In this document: positions 41,868-51,491 of the stretch, in pieces
Position numbering within the stretch: the stretch's first letter is position 1
Layout: every line of letters begins with the position of its first letter
Source of the DNA: Phycisphaerales bacterium
GTDB taxonomy: Bacteria > Planctomycetota > Phycisphaerae > Phycisphaerales > UBA1924
Direction: 5' to 3'
DNA length: 64,000 nucleotides
Assembly (NCBI GenBank): GCA_016699835.1
Contig: CP064987.1
Coordinates: 1,302,001 to 1,366,000, forward strand
The notes under the pieces: generated by a model
Seen by the model: the letters and a program-made list of their open reading frames with translations, nothing else
Told to the model about the DNA's origin: nothing
Databases searched by the model: none
Made by a program: the position numbers and the translations under genes

Positions 41868-42677
41868 TCATTGGAACCCAAGCCGGATGACGGGCAAGCC
41901 CTTGGTGATCGTTGACGTGGTGTGTTCGACGCTCCACTCGGTGTCTTCATCGGGCCCGAAGGTCTCGCCGTGCTTCAGGACCGGGCCGTTCTCGAGCACG
42001 TATCCGATGACATCCATGATCATCATCCGAAGGTCGTTGGGGGGCATGGTTGAGCCGAGGATCTCGAACTCTTTGTGGCCGAAAGAACCCATCCCGTGCG
42101 TGGACAGATTGAAGGGTCCCTTTGGACCTTTTGCGCCGACCATGATGTTGATCCAGAGCATGACGGGAAGCGTGCCGTCTTCGAGGAGTGTTGAGGCGAA
42201 CTCGGCGAAGGCCTCTGGCTCGTGCAACAGCGCGGCACTTCCCCAGTACACGCCGACCGCGGAGCCGCACGAGCACAACGAGGCGGCGAGACGAGTGTTG
42301 AGCACGGCGAGTTGCACGGCACTCTCATGAGTCGGCTTCTGGTCCTGGATCGAGGCGAGAATCGCGTGCGCCCGCATGGCCTTCATGGCTTCCTTTGCGT
42401 CGGGCCACATGAACGACGCCTCGGCCGCGGCATCGATCTCGGGGGCCGGTATCGGCGCGGGGATCGCCACCATGGTGACGCTCTGGCCCTCGCAATGGAA
42501 TGTCATCGTGCCTTCTTTCGATGTGTCGACTGCGCCGCACAACGATGAGGGGAACAGTGTGTTCCATGCTTCTTTGACCGCGCTGGCCGAGACCGGGGAT
42601 TTCAGACCAACCATGCACATCTGGATGGAAGGCACGGGGTCTGGAGTCGACTTGCGACCGAAGAGACGCGAGAGCAT
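41868..42677 (-). CDS. DUF4261-like protein
   Basis: The 269-residue cytosolic protein begins MLSRLFGRKSTPDPVPSIQM and contains VTMVAIPAPIPAPEIDAAAE, SFMWPDAKEAMKAMRAHAI and GVYWGSAALLHEPEAFAEFA. It ends in GETFGPDEDTEWSVEHTTS. These segments resemble the DUF4261 family (MVGLKSPxxAxxVxxAW, then PAPIPxPE and YWGSAxLVHxPxxF). The function of that family is unknown to me. It is isolated on the minus strand between the pseudopilin and the deoxyhypusine-synthase-like gene. Confidence 0.6.
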   Translation of the reverse strand: MLSRLFGRKSTPDPVPSIQMCMVGLKSPVSASAVKEAWNTLFPSSLCGAVDTSKEGTMTFHCEGQSVTMVAIPAPIPAPEIDAAAEASFMWPDAKEAMKAMRAHAILASIQDQKPTHESAVQLAVLNTRLAASLCSCGSAVGVYWGSAALLHEPEAFAEFASTLLEDGTLPVMLWINIMVGAKGPKGPFNLSTHGMGSFGHKEFEILGSTMPPNDLRMMIMDVIGYVLENGPVLKHGETFGPDEDTEWSVEHTTSTITKGLPVIRLGFQ

Positions 42678-42773
42678 CGTGGCACTCTACCAGACGTCAG
42701 ACATCGCCGCAAGACACAATGAAACAACCCCCGAACTCTCGGGGGTTGGTCGGTGGCGTTCTGTGTTGGGTGA

Positions 42774-43919
42774 TTAGCGAGCCTTGGCGGGCTTGCGGGG
42801 TGTGGCCTTCATGAAGTCGGGCGTGCCGTCGCCCTTCTCGAAGAGGTCGGCGAACTTGAAGCCCTTGCGCTTCTTCCACTCGGCGCGGTGGTAGGCGTCG
42901 CTGGCGAGGATGGGGAAGAGGGCGGAGAGTTCGCCGAAGACCATCTGCTCGTGGACGACGTCGACCTTGCCCCAACTGCAGGCCTCGCGGAGGGTGGAGC
43001 CGGAGAGGGCGCCATCGCGCGAGTCGGCGACGGTGAGTTGGATGGCGTACTTGTGCATGCCGATGTCGCCTCGGGCCTTGCCGCCCTTGCGCTCGCTCAG
43101 GAGTTCGGCGGCGACGACGATGTCCTGGGCGAAGTTCTTGGGGACGCCGCCGCCGAGCATGAGGAGGCCCGTGTCCTTGCACGCCAGTTTGATGTCGGTG
43201 AGTTCGCGGAAGTCCTTGCCGCTGTCGATGGCGACCATGGGCTTGCCCTGTTCGATCGCTTCGGTCTGGTGGAGGACGATGCCGAAGCCGGCGGAGCAGT
43301 CGCTGAAGGCGGGGACGAAGATCGGGACGCGCTTCAGGTAGCACGACTTCACGAGGCTCTCGTTCCTGGGGTGGTGCTTGGCGAGGTATGACCCCATGGC
43401 CTCGATGAACTCGCGGCTGGAGTAGGCCCCCGGCGCGAAGGCGTCGAAGACCTTCTTGGTCGTGTCGTCGCAGTCGCGGAGGTCGTCCTCGTCGATGTAG
43501 GTGTCGTAGATGCGGTCGATCATGAGATCGCGGAGGGTGGGATCATCGACGGGCGGGGCCTCGGGGCTGCCCGGGGCGATGTAGTGCTTGAACCCGAGCC
43601 CCTCGAAGAAGTCCTGGTCGACGATGTTGGCGCCGGTCGAGACGATCGCGTCGATCATGTTGTTCTCGACGAGGGTGACGACCGCCTTCTTCAGGCCGGC
43701 GGAGATGACGCTGCCGGCGAGGGTGAGGATGACGCCACAGTCCTTGTCCTTGAGCATCATGGAGTAGATGTCGGCGGCCTGGGCGAGGGTGCGCGACGAG
43801 AAGGCCATGTCGCGGTAACTCTTGATGACGGGTCGCGCGTCGAAGGACGTGATGTCCACGTGCTTGACGGGGCGGCTGAGGAGGTCCTTCTTCGTCCACC
43901 TGGGCTTGTCGCTTGGCAT
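42774..43919 (-). CDS. Deoxyhypusine synthase family protein
   Basis: This 381-residue homologue of deoxyhypusine synthase carries GVILTLAGSVISAGLKKAVV near residue 62, IDAIVSTGANIVDQDFFEGL near 89, FVPAFSDCSAGFGI near 201, the LMLGGGVPKNFAQD NAD-binding segment near 253, and EACSWGKVD with Lys318 at the position of the lysine that forms the enzyme-aminobutyl intermediate. Bacteria usually lack eIF5A, so the acceptor is probably another amine such as putrescine or agmatine, giving homospermidine-like polyamines; this is inference. Divergent from speA across 504 bases, which supports a polyamine role. ATG 43919 starts the family-like region. Confidence 0.9.
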   Translation of the reverse strand: MPSDKPRWTKKDLLSRPVKHVDITSFDARPVIKSYRDMAFSSRTLAQAADIYSMMLKDKDCGVILTLAGSVISAGLKKAVVTLVENNMIDAIVSTGANIVDQDFFEGLGFKHYIAPGSPEAPPVDDPTLRDLMIDRIYDTYIDEDDLRDCDDTTKKVFDAFAPGAYSSREFIEAMGSYLAKHHPRNESLVKSCYLKRVPIFVPAFSDCSAGFGIVLHQTEAIEQGKPMVAIDSGKDFRELTDIKLACKDTGLLMLGGGVPKNFAQDIVVAAELLSERKGGKARGDIGMHKYAIQLTVADSRDGALSGSTLREACSWGKVDVVHEQMVFGELSALFPILASDAYHRAEWKKRKGFKFADLFEKGDGTPDFMKATPRKPAKAR

Positions 43920-44423
43920 TGATCGGATCCCTTTCGCGGCGTGATGCCGCACTCGAACCATGCCCACCCCCCTGGGCTGTTTCTGGTGCGCTCCGCCGGG
44001 GGTGACGGCGGCGGGAGATTGTACGCGATTCGGCTCGCGTGCTTTCGGGCACGTTGTGCCACGTCGGCGTGCTTGCCGGGGAGCACTCCGGCACGGAGTT
44101 GCCGGCGCGTTGGCGGCGAGTGGATCGCATTTCTTCCTCAACTCCCCTTGTTCTCCCGCCGATTCTCGATACGCTTAGTGCGTGCGAACGCGACGTGCCG
44201 TCGGCGTTGCCGGGTGATGGACGCCCGGTGATCCTGGATCGACGGGTGGTCGAGGAACGGGGAACGGTGGAGCCGGAGCCCCCACCACTCGCGGGCGCAC
44301 ATCTTCGATCGCGCGGGGCCGCCGGCATTGAGGCGTGGGCGTCCCGAATGGCGCGGTCGGTCGCACCGACCCTCGTCCGGCGTGCCACCCTGGCCCGCCA
44401 CGAGTCGCCCCTCCTGTTCATTC
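43920..44423. other. Divergent promoter region between the deoxyhypusine-synthase-like gene and speA
   Basis: This 504-base stretch contains no frame with recognisable features; translations are Arg/Gly-rich. Both neighbours are transcribed away from it, so shared regulation is possible. I saw no clear promoter boxes or riboswitch. Confidence 0.45.
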
Positions 44424-46502
<2,079 letters not shown>

Positions 46503-46524
46503 GTTCTGCTGGAACCGCTCCCTT

Positions 46525-46552
46525 GGTGGCACCGCTCTTCAGAGCGGTGTCC
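46525..46552. repeat. Palindromic repeat, inverted copy
   Basis: GGTGGC then ACCGCTCT-TC-AGAGCGGT lies in inverse orientation relative to the 46616 and 46654 copies, with an AGAGCGG stem. Four copies of this family lie within 40 kb, three of them in this 180-base gap between the convergent speA and sppA. Confidence 0.7.
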
Positions 46553-46615
46553 TCAGTCACATTGCACCAAATCTCGGTATATTCCGGATGTCCAATGCTC
46601 CCGAGTGATCAATGA

Positions 46616-46640
46616 CACCGCTCTGGGGAGCGGTGCCACC
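46616..46640. repeat. Palindromic repeat, middle copy
   Basis: CACCGCTC-TGGG-GAGCGGTG followed by CCACC. The GC arm differs from the TGCTCT stem of the next copy, showing compensatory stem changes. Confidence 0.7.
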
Positions 46641-46653
46641 GAGAATTCAAGAT

Positions 46654-46677
46654 ACTGCTCTGGAGAGCAGTGCCACC
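46654..46677. repeat. Palindromic repeat, copy identical to 7399-7422
   Basis: ACTGCTCT-GG-AGAGCAGT followed by GCCACC, the same 24 bases as at 7399-7422, ending 6 bases before the sppA stop. Confidence 0.75.
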
Positions 46678-46682
46678 ACGGA

Positions 46683-48464
46683 CTACTTCTCGATCAGCAC
46701 GCTGGGCGTCATGAGGATGACGGGTTGCTTCTGGAGGAGGGCGGCGCCCTCGAGGGCCTGCTGGACCTGTGGCCAGGCCTTGTCGCCGAGGACGGCTTTG
46801 GCCATGCCCTCGATCGCGGCCTTGCCGTCGACGGGGCTCTTCGCCATGCCGCCGAACATGTCCTGCATGTATTCCTCAAAGGACTTGGGCGTTGGATAGT
46901 CCATGACGTCGTAGGACGTGAGGGAAAGGGAGTCGGCCATGTCCTTGATGGCCTTGTCGAGCCCGCCGATCTCGTCGGCCATGTGGAGCCCGATGGCCTT
47001 GTTGCCCGTGAAGAGGCGGCCCTCGGCGGTCTGGGAGAGGTCGATCCCCTCGCGTCCGACGCTCACGCGGCGGGTGAAGAGTTCATAGGTCTCGGTCATG
47101 CGGGTGCGGACGGTGGCGAGTTCCTGATCGGTCCAGGGTTTGGTGGAGCGGAACATGTTGGCCATGGGCCCGCGCGTGCGCGGATGGACGTGGACCTTGA
47201 GGAGGTCGTAGAGCCCGTCCATGGCCATCTTGCCGCCGACGACGCCGATGGAACCGACGATGCTGCTGGGGTTGACGTAGATCTTGTCGGCGGCGACGGC
47301 GATGTAGTAGCCGCCCGAGGCCGCCATCCCGCCGACGCTGACCCAGACGGGCTTCTTCTCGGCGAGGCGACGGATGCCGAGCCAGATGGTCTCGCTGGCG
47401 GTCGCGGAGCCGCCGGGGCTGTCGATGCGGACGATCACGCCATGGATCATGTCCTCGTTGAGGATGTCCTCGATGGCGTTGCGGACGGTGCGGGCGCCGA
47501 CGTTGCCGCCGCCGCTGAAGAGGCCGCCGGAGGAGGAGTCGCCGTCAACGATCACGCCGTTGATGTGGAGGACGGCGATGGTGTCGTCGGTGGCGTGGTG
47601 CTCGGGCTTCTTGGCGAGCATCGCGAAGATGCCGAAGGGATTGGCGAGGGCGGCCATGGGGTTGGCCTTCTCGGGGACGATCGAGCCGGACCACGAGATG
47701 GCGTGGTCGGCCGGGCCATCCTGGAAGGCCTGCTCGATGGCGGTGAGGTCGGTGGGCGCGTCGATCAGGCCGACTTCCACGGCTTTTTCGGTGTCGCAGA
47801 ACCAGGATGCCTCCATGGCGCGGTCGAGTTCGGCGTCGCTCATGTGACGCCCGCTCTTGACGTGGGTGCGCATGTTGTCGTACATGGAGTCCAGGAGTTG
47901 CGAGATGTTCTGGTCCCACGCGGGGCTGGGGCTGGTCCGCGACATCTGCTCGGCGGCGCCCTTGTAGTCGCCGACCTGCACCATGTCGGCCTTGATCCCG
48001 ATCCACGCGAGCGTGTCGGCGAGGAACATCTCCTCCATGTACAACCCGGGGAAGATCACGGGCCCGTGCGGCTGGGCGAGGACGCGGTCGGCATGCGAGG
48101 CGAGGAGCAGGTCGGACGTGGCGAAGCCTTCGCCGAAGACCCAGACCTGCTTGCCGGTCTGGCGATAGGCGTCCATGGCGGCGCCGAGTTCCTCGGTCTG
48201 GGTCATCGAGAGTTGGGCGTCCTTCAGGCGGACGAGGAGGGCGTTGTTGGATGAACTCTTCGCGGCGGTGTGGATGGACTCGACGAGCATGCGGAGCGTG
48301 GGCTCGCCGCCGCCGAACATCGCGAAGGGATTGTCGTCTATCTCGGCGGGCTTGCCCTTGATCTCGAGGGTCCCGATCTTGAACGACTGGGCGAGGGCCG
48401 GTGCGCCGATCGCCATCATCCCCACCGCCCCTGCTGCCATGATTGCCTGGATCGAACGCTTCAT
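46683..48464 (-). CDS. sppA: Signal peptide peptidase SppA, 67K-type
   Basis: This 593-residue membrane or periplasmic serine protease degrades signal peptides after release. It has two crotonase-like halves. The general base Lys168 is in GDYKGAAE, and the nucleophile Ser383 is in GGMAASGGYYIAVAAD, about 215 residues apart, as in the long SppA class. GVIVRIDSPGGSATASE is the strand before the second half. The N terminus MKRSIQAIMAAGAVGMMAIG looks like a signal peptide rather than a membrane anchor. ATG 48464; the frame extends 14 codons further without a good start. Confidence 0.95.
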   Translation of the reverse strand: MKRSIQAIMAAGAVGMMAIGAPALAQSFKIGTLEIKGKPAEIDDNPFAMFGGGEPTLRMLVESIHTAAKSSSNNALLVRLKDAQLSMTQTEELGAAMDAYRQTGKQVWVFGEGFATSDLLLASHADRVLAQPHGPVIFPGLYMEEMFLADTLAWIGIKADMVQVGDYKGAAEQMSRTSPSPAWDQNISQLLDSMYDNMRTHVKSGRHMSDAELDRAMEASWFCDTEKAVEVGLIDAPTDLTAIEQAFQDGPADHAISWSGSIVPEKANPMAALANPFGIFAMLAKKPEHHATDDTIAVLHINGVIVDGDSSSGGLFSGGGNVGARTVRNAIEDILNEDMIHGVIVRIDSPGGSATASETIWLGIRRLAEKKPVWVSVGGMAASGGYYIAVAADKIYVNPSSIVGSIGVVGGKMAMDGLYDLLKVHVHPRTRGPMANMFRSTKPWTDQELATVRTRMTETYELFTRRVSVGREGIDLSQTAEGRLFTGNKAIGLHMADEIGGLDKAIKDMADSLSLTSYDVMDYPTPKSFEEYMQDMFGGMAKSPVDGKAAIEGMAKAVLGDKAWPQVQQALEGAALLQKQPVILMTPSVLIEK

Positions 48465-48585
48465 CGATGAACTCCTCTGCACGCCTGGCGTTGCTCGAAC
48501 ATGCACGAATAACTGCTTCTCGCCGTGTCCTTGTGTTGTGACGGATCACTCTACTCCGCGTCGATCGTTGGTTCCTGTATCGTTG

Positions 48586-49017
48586 TCAGTCGTAACCGAG
48601 TCGTTTCAGGTCGTCCTCGTTGAGGCCGAACTGGTGCCCGAGTTCGTGGAGCAGGGTGACGACGATCTGTTCATAGATGGCGTCGTCGGCCTCTTCCGCG
48701 TCCTCATCGCCGCTTTCCCAGCCGCCGGCCTCCTGGACGATCCCTTCTCGGAAGAGGAAGATCTCGCTGGGGAGTTCGACGCCGGCGGTTGCATCGATGG
48801 AGCGCTCGGTGTTGGCGACGCCCGTGTGCAGGCCACAGAGTTCGGTCGGTTCCATGGGCTCGCCATGTTCTTGGGCGAGCGAGGCGAGGGTTTTCTCATC
48901 GGGGATGTCCTCGACGATCACGGGGATGCGGTCGAGCCACGCCCGGACCTGCTCGGGGAGGCGCTCGAGAGCCTCCTCCAGTAGAGCATCGAACCGGTCG
49001 CGGAGCGCCTCATCCAT
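48586..49017 (-). CDS. Zincin-like metallopeptidase, minimal type
   Basis: This 143-residue protein carries VVTLLHELGHQFGLNEDDL near residue 122, where H-E-L-G-H is the zinc-binding motif and the downstream Glu is placed as in the DUF1025 (zincin_1) family. Typical upstream segments IPVIVEDIPDEKTL and CGLHTGV are also present. The family occurs as small soluble peptidases next to housekeeping genes; its substrate is unknown. ATG 49017 removes about 70 non-family residues. It starts 29 bases after nadD and is probably co-transcribed with it. Confidence 0.88.
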   Translation of the reverse strand: MDEALRDRFDALLEEALERLPEQVRAWLDRIPVIVEDIPDEKTLASLAQEHGEPMEPTELCGLHTGVANTERSIDATAGVELPSEIFLFREGIVQEAGGWESGDEDAEEADDAIYEQIVVTLLHELGHQFGLNEDDLKRLGYD

Positions 49018-49045
49018 GGAATCAAGGGTAGTAGGCGCTCGTGAA

Positions 49046-49810
49046 TCACGAATAGAGCCGGTGCTCGCGGATGTGTTTCGCAACCTGTTCGGGAAGGTGG
49101 CGGAGCATCGGGTCGCTTCGCCAGTGGCGTGCGTCGGCGTGAGCACGAGCGATCGCGGCACGCAGGGCGGTGGACGAGACGTCGTCGATGCGGGCCGGGG
49201 CGAGTCGAGTGCACCATGCGGCACGCTCGGCCCGCGTCCAGAACTTCAAATCTAGCGACTCGAAGACATCGAGCGCCCCCACGACTTCACTTCCGTTCAC
49301 ACCCGGGCGGGGCATGACGAGCGGTTCGGCGAGTTCGATGATCCGGCGAGCGCGGCGCCACTTGTGGAACGAGGCGATGGCGTCGCCGCCGACGAGGAGG
49401 CGGAGTGTCACTGAACTGGGTGTGATCCTTCGGAGGCGTTCGAGAGTGTCGACCATGAAACTGGGTTGCTGAGCCGTGGGCTTTGAGGTCGTGTTTCGCT
49501 CGCGCGACCACACTGCCCGGTCGATCTCGTCGGTCCAGATCGCGGTGCGGCCTGGCGCGTCCTTGGTCGCGAGGGCGAGCATCGTGAGGCGATCCGCGTC
49601 GGAGGCGATGGAGCCTTTCGATTTCAGCGGATTGCGAGCGGCGGGAACGTAGAGGACAAGTGCTCGTTTTCCGAAGAGGCGTTCGGCGACGCGGGCCGGC
49701 TCGGCGGCGTGGTAGTCGTGTGGCGGGTCGAAGGTGCCGCCGAAGACGACGAGGTGTGTCACGCCACGCGGCAGGCGAAGGGGCGTGATGGGAGCGGCGT
49801 TTCGAGGCAC
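49046..49810 (-). CDS. nadD: Nicotinate-nucleotide adenylyltransferase
   Basis: This 254-residue enzyme makes nicotinate adenine dinucleotide, the substrate of NadE, whose gene lies 40 kb away in this window. The N-terminal GGTFDPPHDYHAAEPARV replaces the Gly of the H-x-G-H adenylyl-transfer motif with Tyr. LYVPAARNPLKSKG, SFMVDTLERL, LLVGGDAIASFHKWRRARRI and DDVSSTALRAAI, where the S-S-T-x-x-R motif binds ATP, complete the family pattern. It is longer than the typical 200 residues by about 50. Confidence 0.88.
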   Translation of the reverse strand: MPRNAAPITPLRLPRGVTHLVVFGGTFDPPHDYHAAEPARVAERLFGKRALVLYVPAARNPLKSKGSIASDADRLTMLALATKDAPGRTAIWTDEIDRAVWSRERNTTSKPTAQQPSFMVDTLERLRRITPSSVTLRLLVGGDAIASFHKWRRARRIIELAEPLVMPRPGVNGSEVVGALDVFESLDLKFWTRAERAAWCTRLAPARIDDVSSTALRAAIARAHADARHWRSDPMLRHLPEQVAKHIREHRLYS

Positions 49811-49914
49811 GAACTGTGGCTCCTGGCGGTCGGGATCACTGAAACCGGCTCAGATCCTTGGCACGTGCGGCGTCGGCCCTGCGAGTCGTCGCCTCCTACA
49901 CTCCCCGCAGCGTT

Positions 49915-49989
49915 GGCCCTGTCGTCTAGCCTGGTCTAGGACACTACCCTTTCACGGTAGGAACATGGGTTCGAATCCCATCAGGGTCA
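49915..49989 (+). tRNA. tRNA-Glu (anticodon TTC)
   Basis: The cloverleaf folds: acceptor GGCCCTG / CAGGGTC with one G-T pair, D arm CGTCTAG...CTAGGA, anticodon stem CTACC / GGTAG around loop CTTTCAC (anticodon TTC at 49951-49953), and T arm with GGTTCGAATC. Discriminator A; CCA is not encoded. It is followed at once by a terminator. Confidence 0.97.
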
Positions 49990-49995
49990 TTTGAC

Positions 49996-50029
49996 CATCC
50001 CGCGAGTACTCGCGGGATGTGTTGTTTTT
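49996..50029 (+). terminator. Intrinsic terminator after tRNA-Glu
   Basis: A 24-base palindrome CATCCCGCGAG / CTCGCGGGATG (49996-50019) is followed by GTTGTTTTT. It begins 7 bases after the tRNA. Confidence 0.93.
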
Positions 50030-50077
50030 GCTGGACTGACTTCGTCCAAATCCGGTTTGCACGATGACTATCGAATC

Positions 50078-50368
50078 ATGGACCCACTTCATCCAACAGA
50101 AAACGAAATCGTTGGGAAGTATGAGCATGTCGCCGGCCGAATTCGAGGCAACTACGCGTGCAATCGAATTCAATGGCTCATCATGAACGTGTTGGTTCGG
50201 ATTGGCAGTTCGACTGATGGTTGGGACACTCTCTACAGGGATCCTGGCGACAACAGGCTTTGGGAATTGTTGTACCCGCAAGGCCACATGCAAGGAGGCG
50301 GCCCGCCAACTCTCAGGCAGATATCCGGATCTGAGGCGCAAGCAAAGTACGATCTGGATCGGGCCTGA
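50078..50368 (+). CDS. Imm27-like immunity protein, orphan
   Basis: This 96-residue protein has the pattern I recall for immunity protein family 27: NEIVGKYEHVAGRIRGNYAC at the N terminus, RIQWLIMNVLVRI, then GWDTLYRDPGDNRLWELLYP and HMQGGGPPTLRQIS with the G-G-G-P-P-x-L core, ending AKYDLDRA. Such proteins neutralise polymorphic toxins delivered by contact-dependent systems. No toxin gene is adjacent. It sits 88 bases after tRNA-Glu and its DNA is visibly less GC-rich than its neighbours, suggesting horizontal arrival. The last 56 bases overlap the convergent glycosyltransferase gene. Confidence 0.75.
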   Translation: MDPLHPTENEIVGKYEHVAGRIRGNYACNRIQWLIMNVLVRIGSSTDGWDTLYRDPGDNRLWELLYPQGHMQGGGPPTLRQISGSEAQAKYDLDRA

Positions 50369-51491
50369 AGTTCGGCGTTGTGTTTGGTGGCTGATCTGAA
50401 TCTATAGCACAGCCCGCGTCATCAACCAGCCATGGCATGACCACCCTCGGGTGGCGTGATGTCCACGCGTCGAACGCGTCGAGCATCGGGCCGGGGCTGA
50501 GGGTGCCGAGGACGAGTGTGTCGGCGTGGTCGGGTGCGGCATTCGTAGCGATCCCGAGCTCATCGAGCGCCTGGCGCACGGCCCATTCGTTCTTGCCGGG
50601 GGCGACGATCGCGACCTGTCCGAGTGGGCCACGCGTGGCGATCTCGTGCGCGAGTGCCTTGCGTGCGGCGTGCAACCCTGTGAAGCGATCCCAGAGCGAT
50701 TGTGGCATGGGCGTTGTGGGCTGATCGAACCACGTCGTGGCGAGATCGAAGAGGCCTCGAGCGTAGCCGGCGATCGCGTGCTCCTTGCGGGCGATGCGGG
50801 CGTAGCGGGTGATGTGCCGCCAGGCCTCGGTGTTCCATCCGTCGTCGCTCGGGCAGTATCGGCGTGCGACCCACGAGTTGTTGCGGACGAGATTTCGGAC
50901 GATCCGTGAGAAATCGCGAGATTGGCTCACCTTGCGATGGGTGACACGGAAGCGGCGATCGAGGGCGATGCGCCCGCCAGCGAGGAGCATTCGTGCGGCG
51001 AGGTCGTATTCCTCGGCGTAATAGCCGAACGACGCGTCGTAGCCGCCGAGGCGTCGGTAGTCGTCGGTACGGATGGCGACGCCGCAGCCGATGAAGACCT
51101 CGGGGAGGCCGCCGTGCTCGCGAATGGCACGGCCGTTCTGGTGTGGGAGATGGATCTCTGCGGCGACGGCGTGTACATCCGGCTCCGCGGCACGCAGCAC
51201 CTCGATGAAGCCGAGATTGTCGGGCGAGGAGTCGTCGTCGAGCATGACGAGCCATTCGCCCGAGGCGATTTCGGCAACGTGGTTCCGAGCGGCGGCTCCG
51301 AGGTTCCCGTCGAGTCGAAGCACGCGAACGCTCACGCCCGAGTCCAACGTTGCGGGCACTCGGACCGGCTCATGTGAGGCGTTGTCGGCGATGATGACCT
51401 CGGCGTCGTGCGGGCCGAGGCGTGAGAGCGACCCAAGCGTCTCGTGGAGCGTGTCGTGGCGATCGCGTGTGGGGATGATGTACGAGATCAT
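50313..51491 (-). CDS. Family 2 glycosyltransferase with C-terminal Rossmann-like domain
   Basis: This 392-residue protein has the GT-A fold: MISYIIPTRDRHDTLHETLG, VIIADNASHEP, WLVMLDDDSSPD with the D-x-D-type metal site near residue 83, IGCGVAIRTDDYRRLGGYD, and a GYYAEEYDLAARML acceptor motif. From about residue 290 a second module (GQVAIVAPGKNEWAVRQALD, then DTLVLGTLSPG) looks like a worn version of the GAGxHT domain found downstream. It overlaps the HldE-like gene by ATGA, so both act in one pathway, and overlaps the Imm27-like gene by 56 bases at the other end. Confidence 0.85.
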   Translation of the reverse strand: MISYIIPTRDRHDTLHETLGSLSRLGPHDAEVIIADNASHEPVRVPATLDSGVSVRVLRLDGNLGAAARNHVAEIASGEWLVMLDDDSSPDNLGFIEVLRAAEPDVHAVAAEIHLPHQNGRAIREHGGLPEVFIGCGVAIRTDDYRRLGGYDASFGYYAEEYDLAARMLLAGGRIALDRRFRVTHRKVSQSRDFSRIVRNLVRNNSWVARRYCPSDDGWNTEAWRHITRYARIARKEHAIAGYARGLFDLATTWFDQPTTPMPQSLWDRFTGLHAARKALAHEIATRGPLGQVAIVAPGKNEWAVRQALDELGIATNAAPDHADTLVLGTLSPGPMLDAFDAWTSRHPRVVMPWLVDDAGCAIDSDQPPNTTPNFRPDPDRTLLAPQIRISA

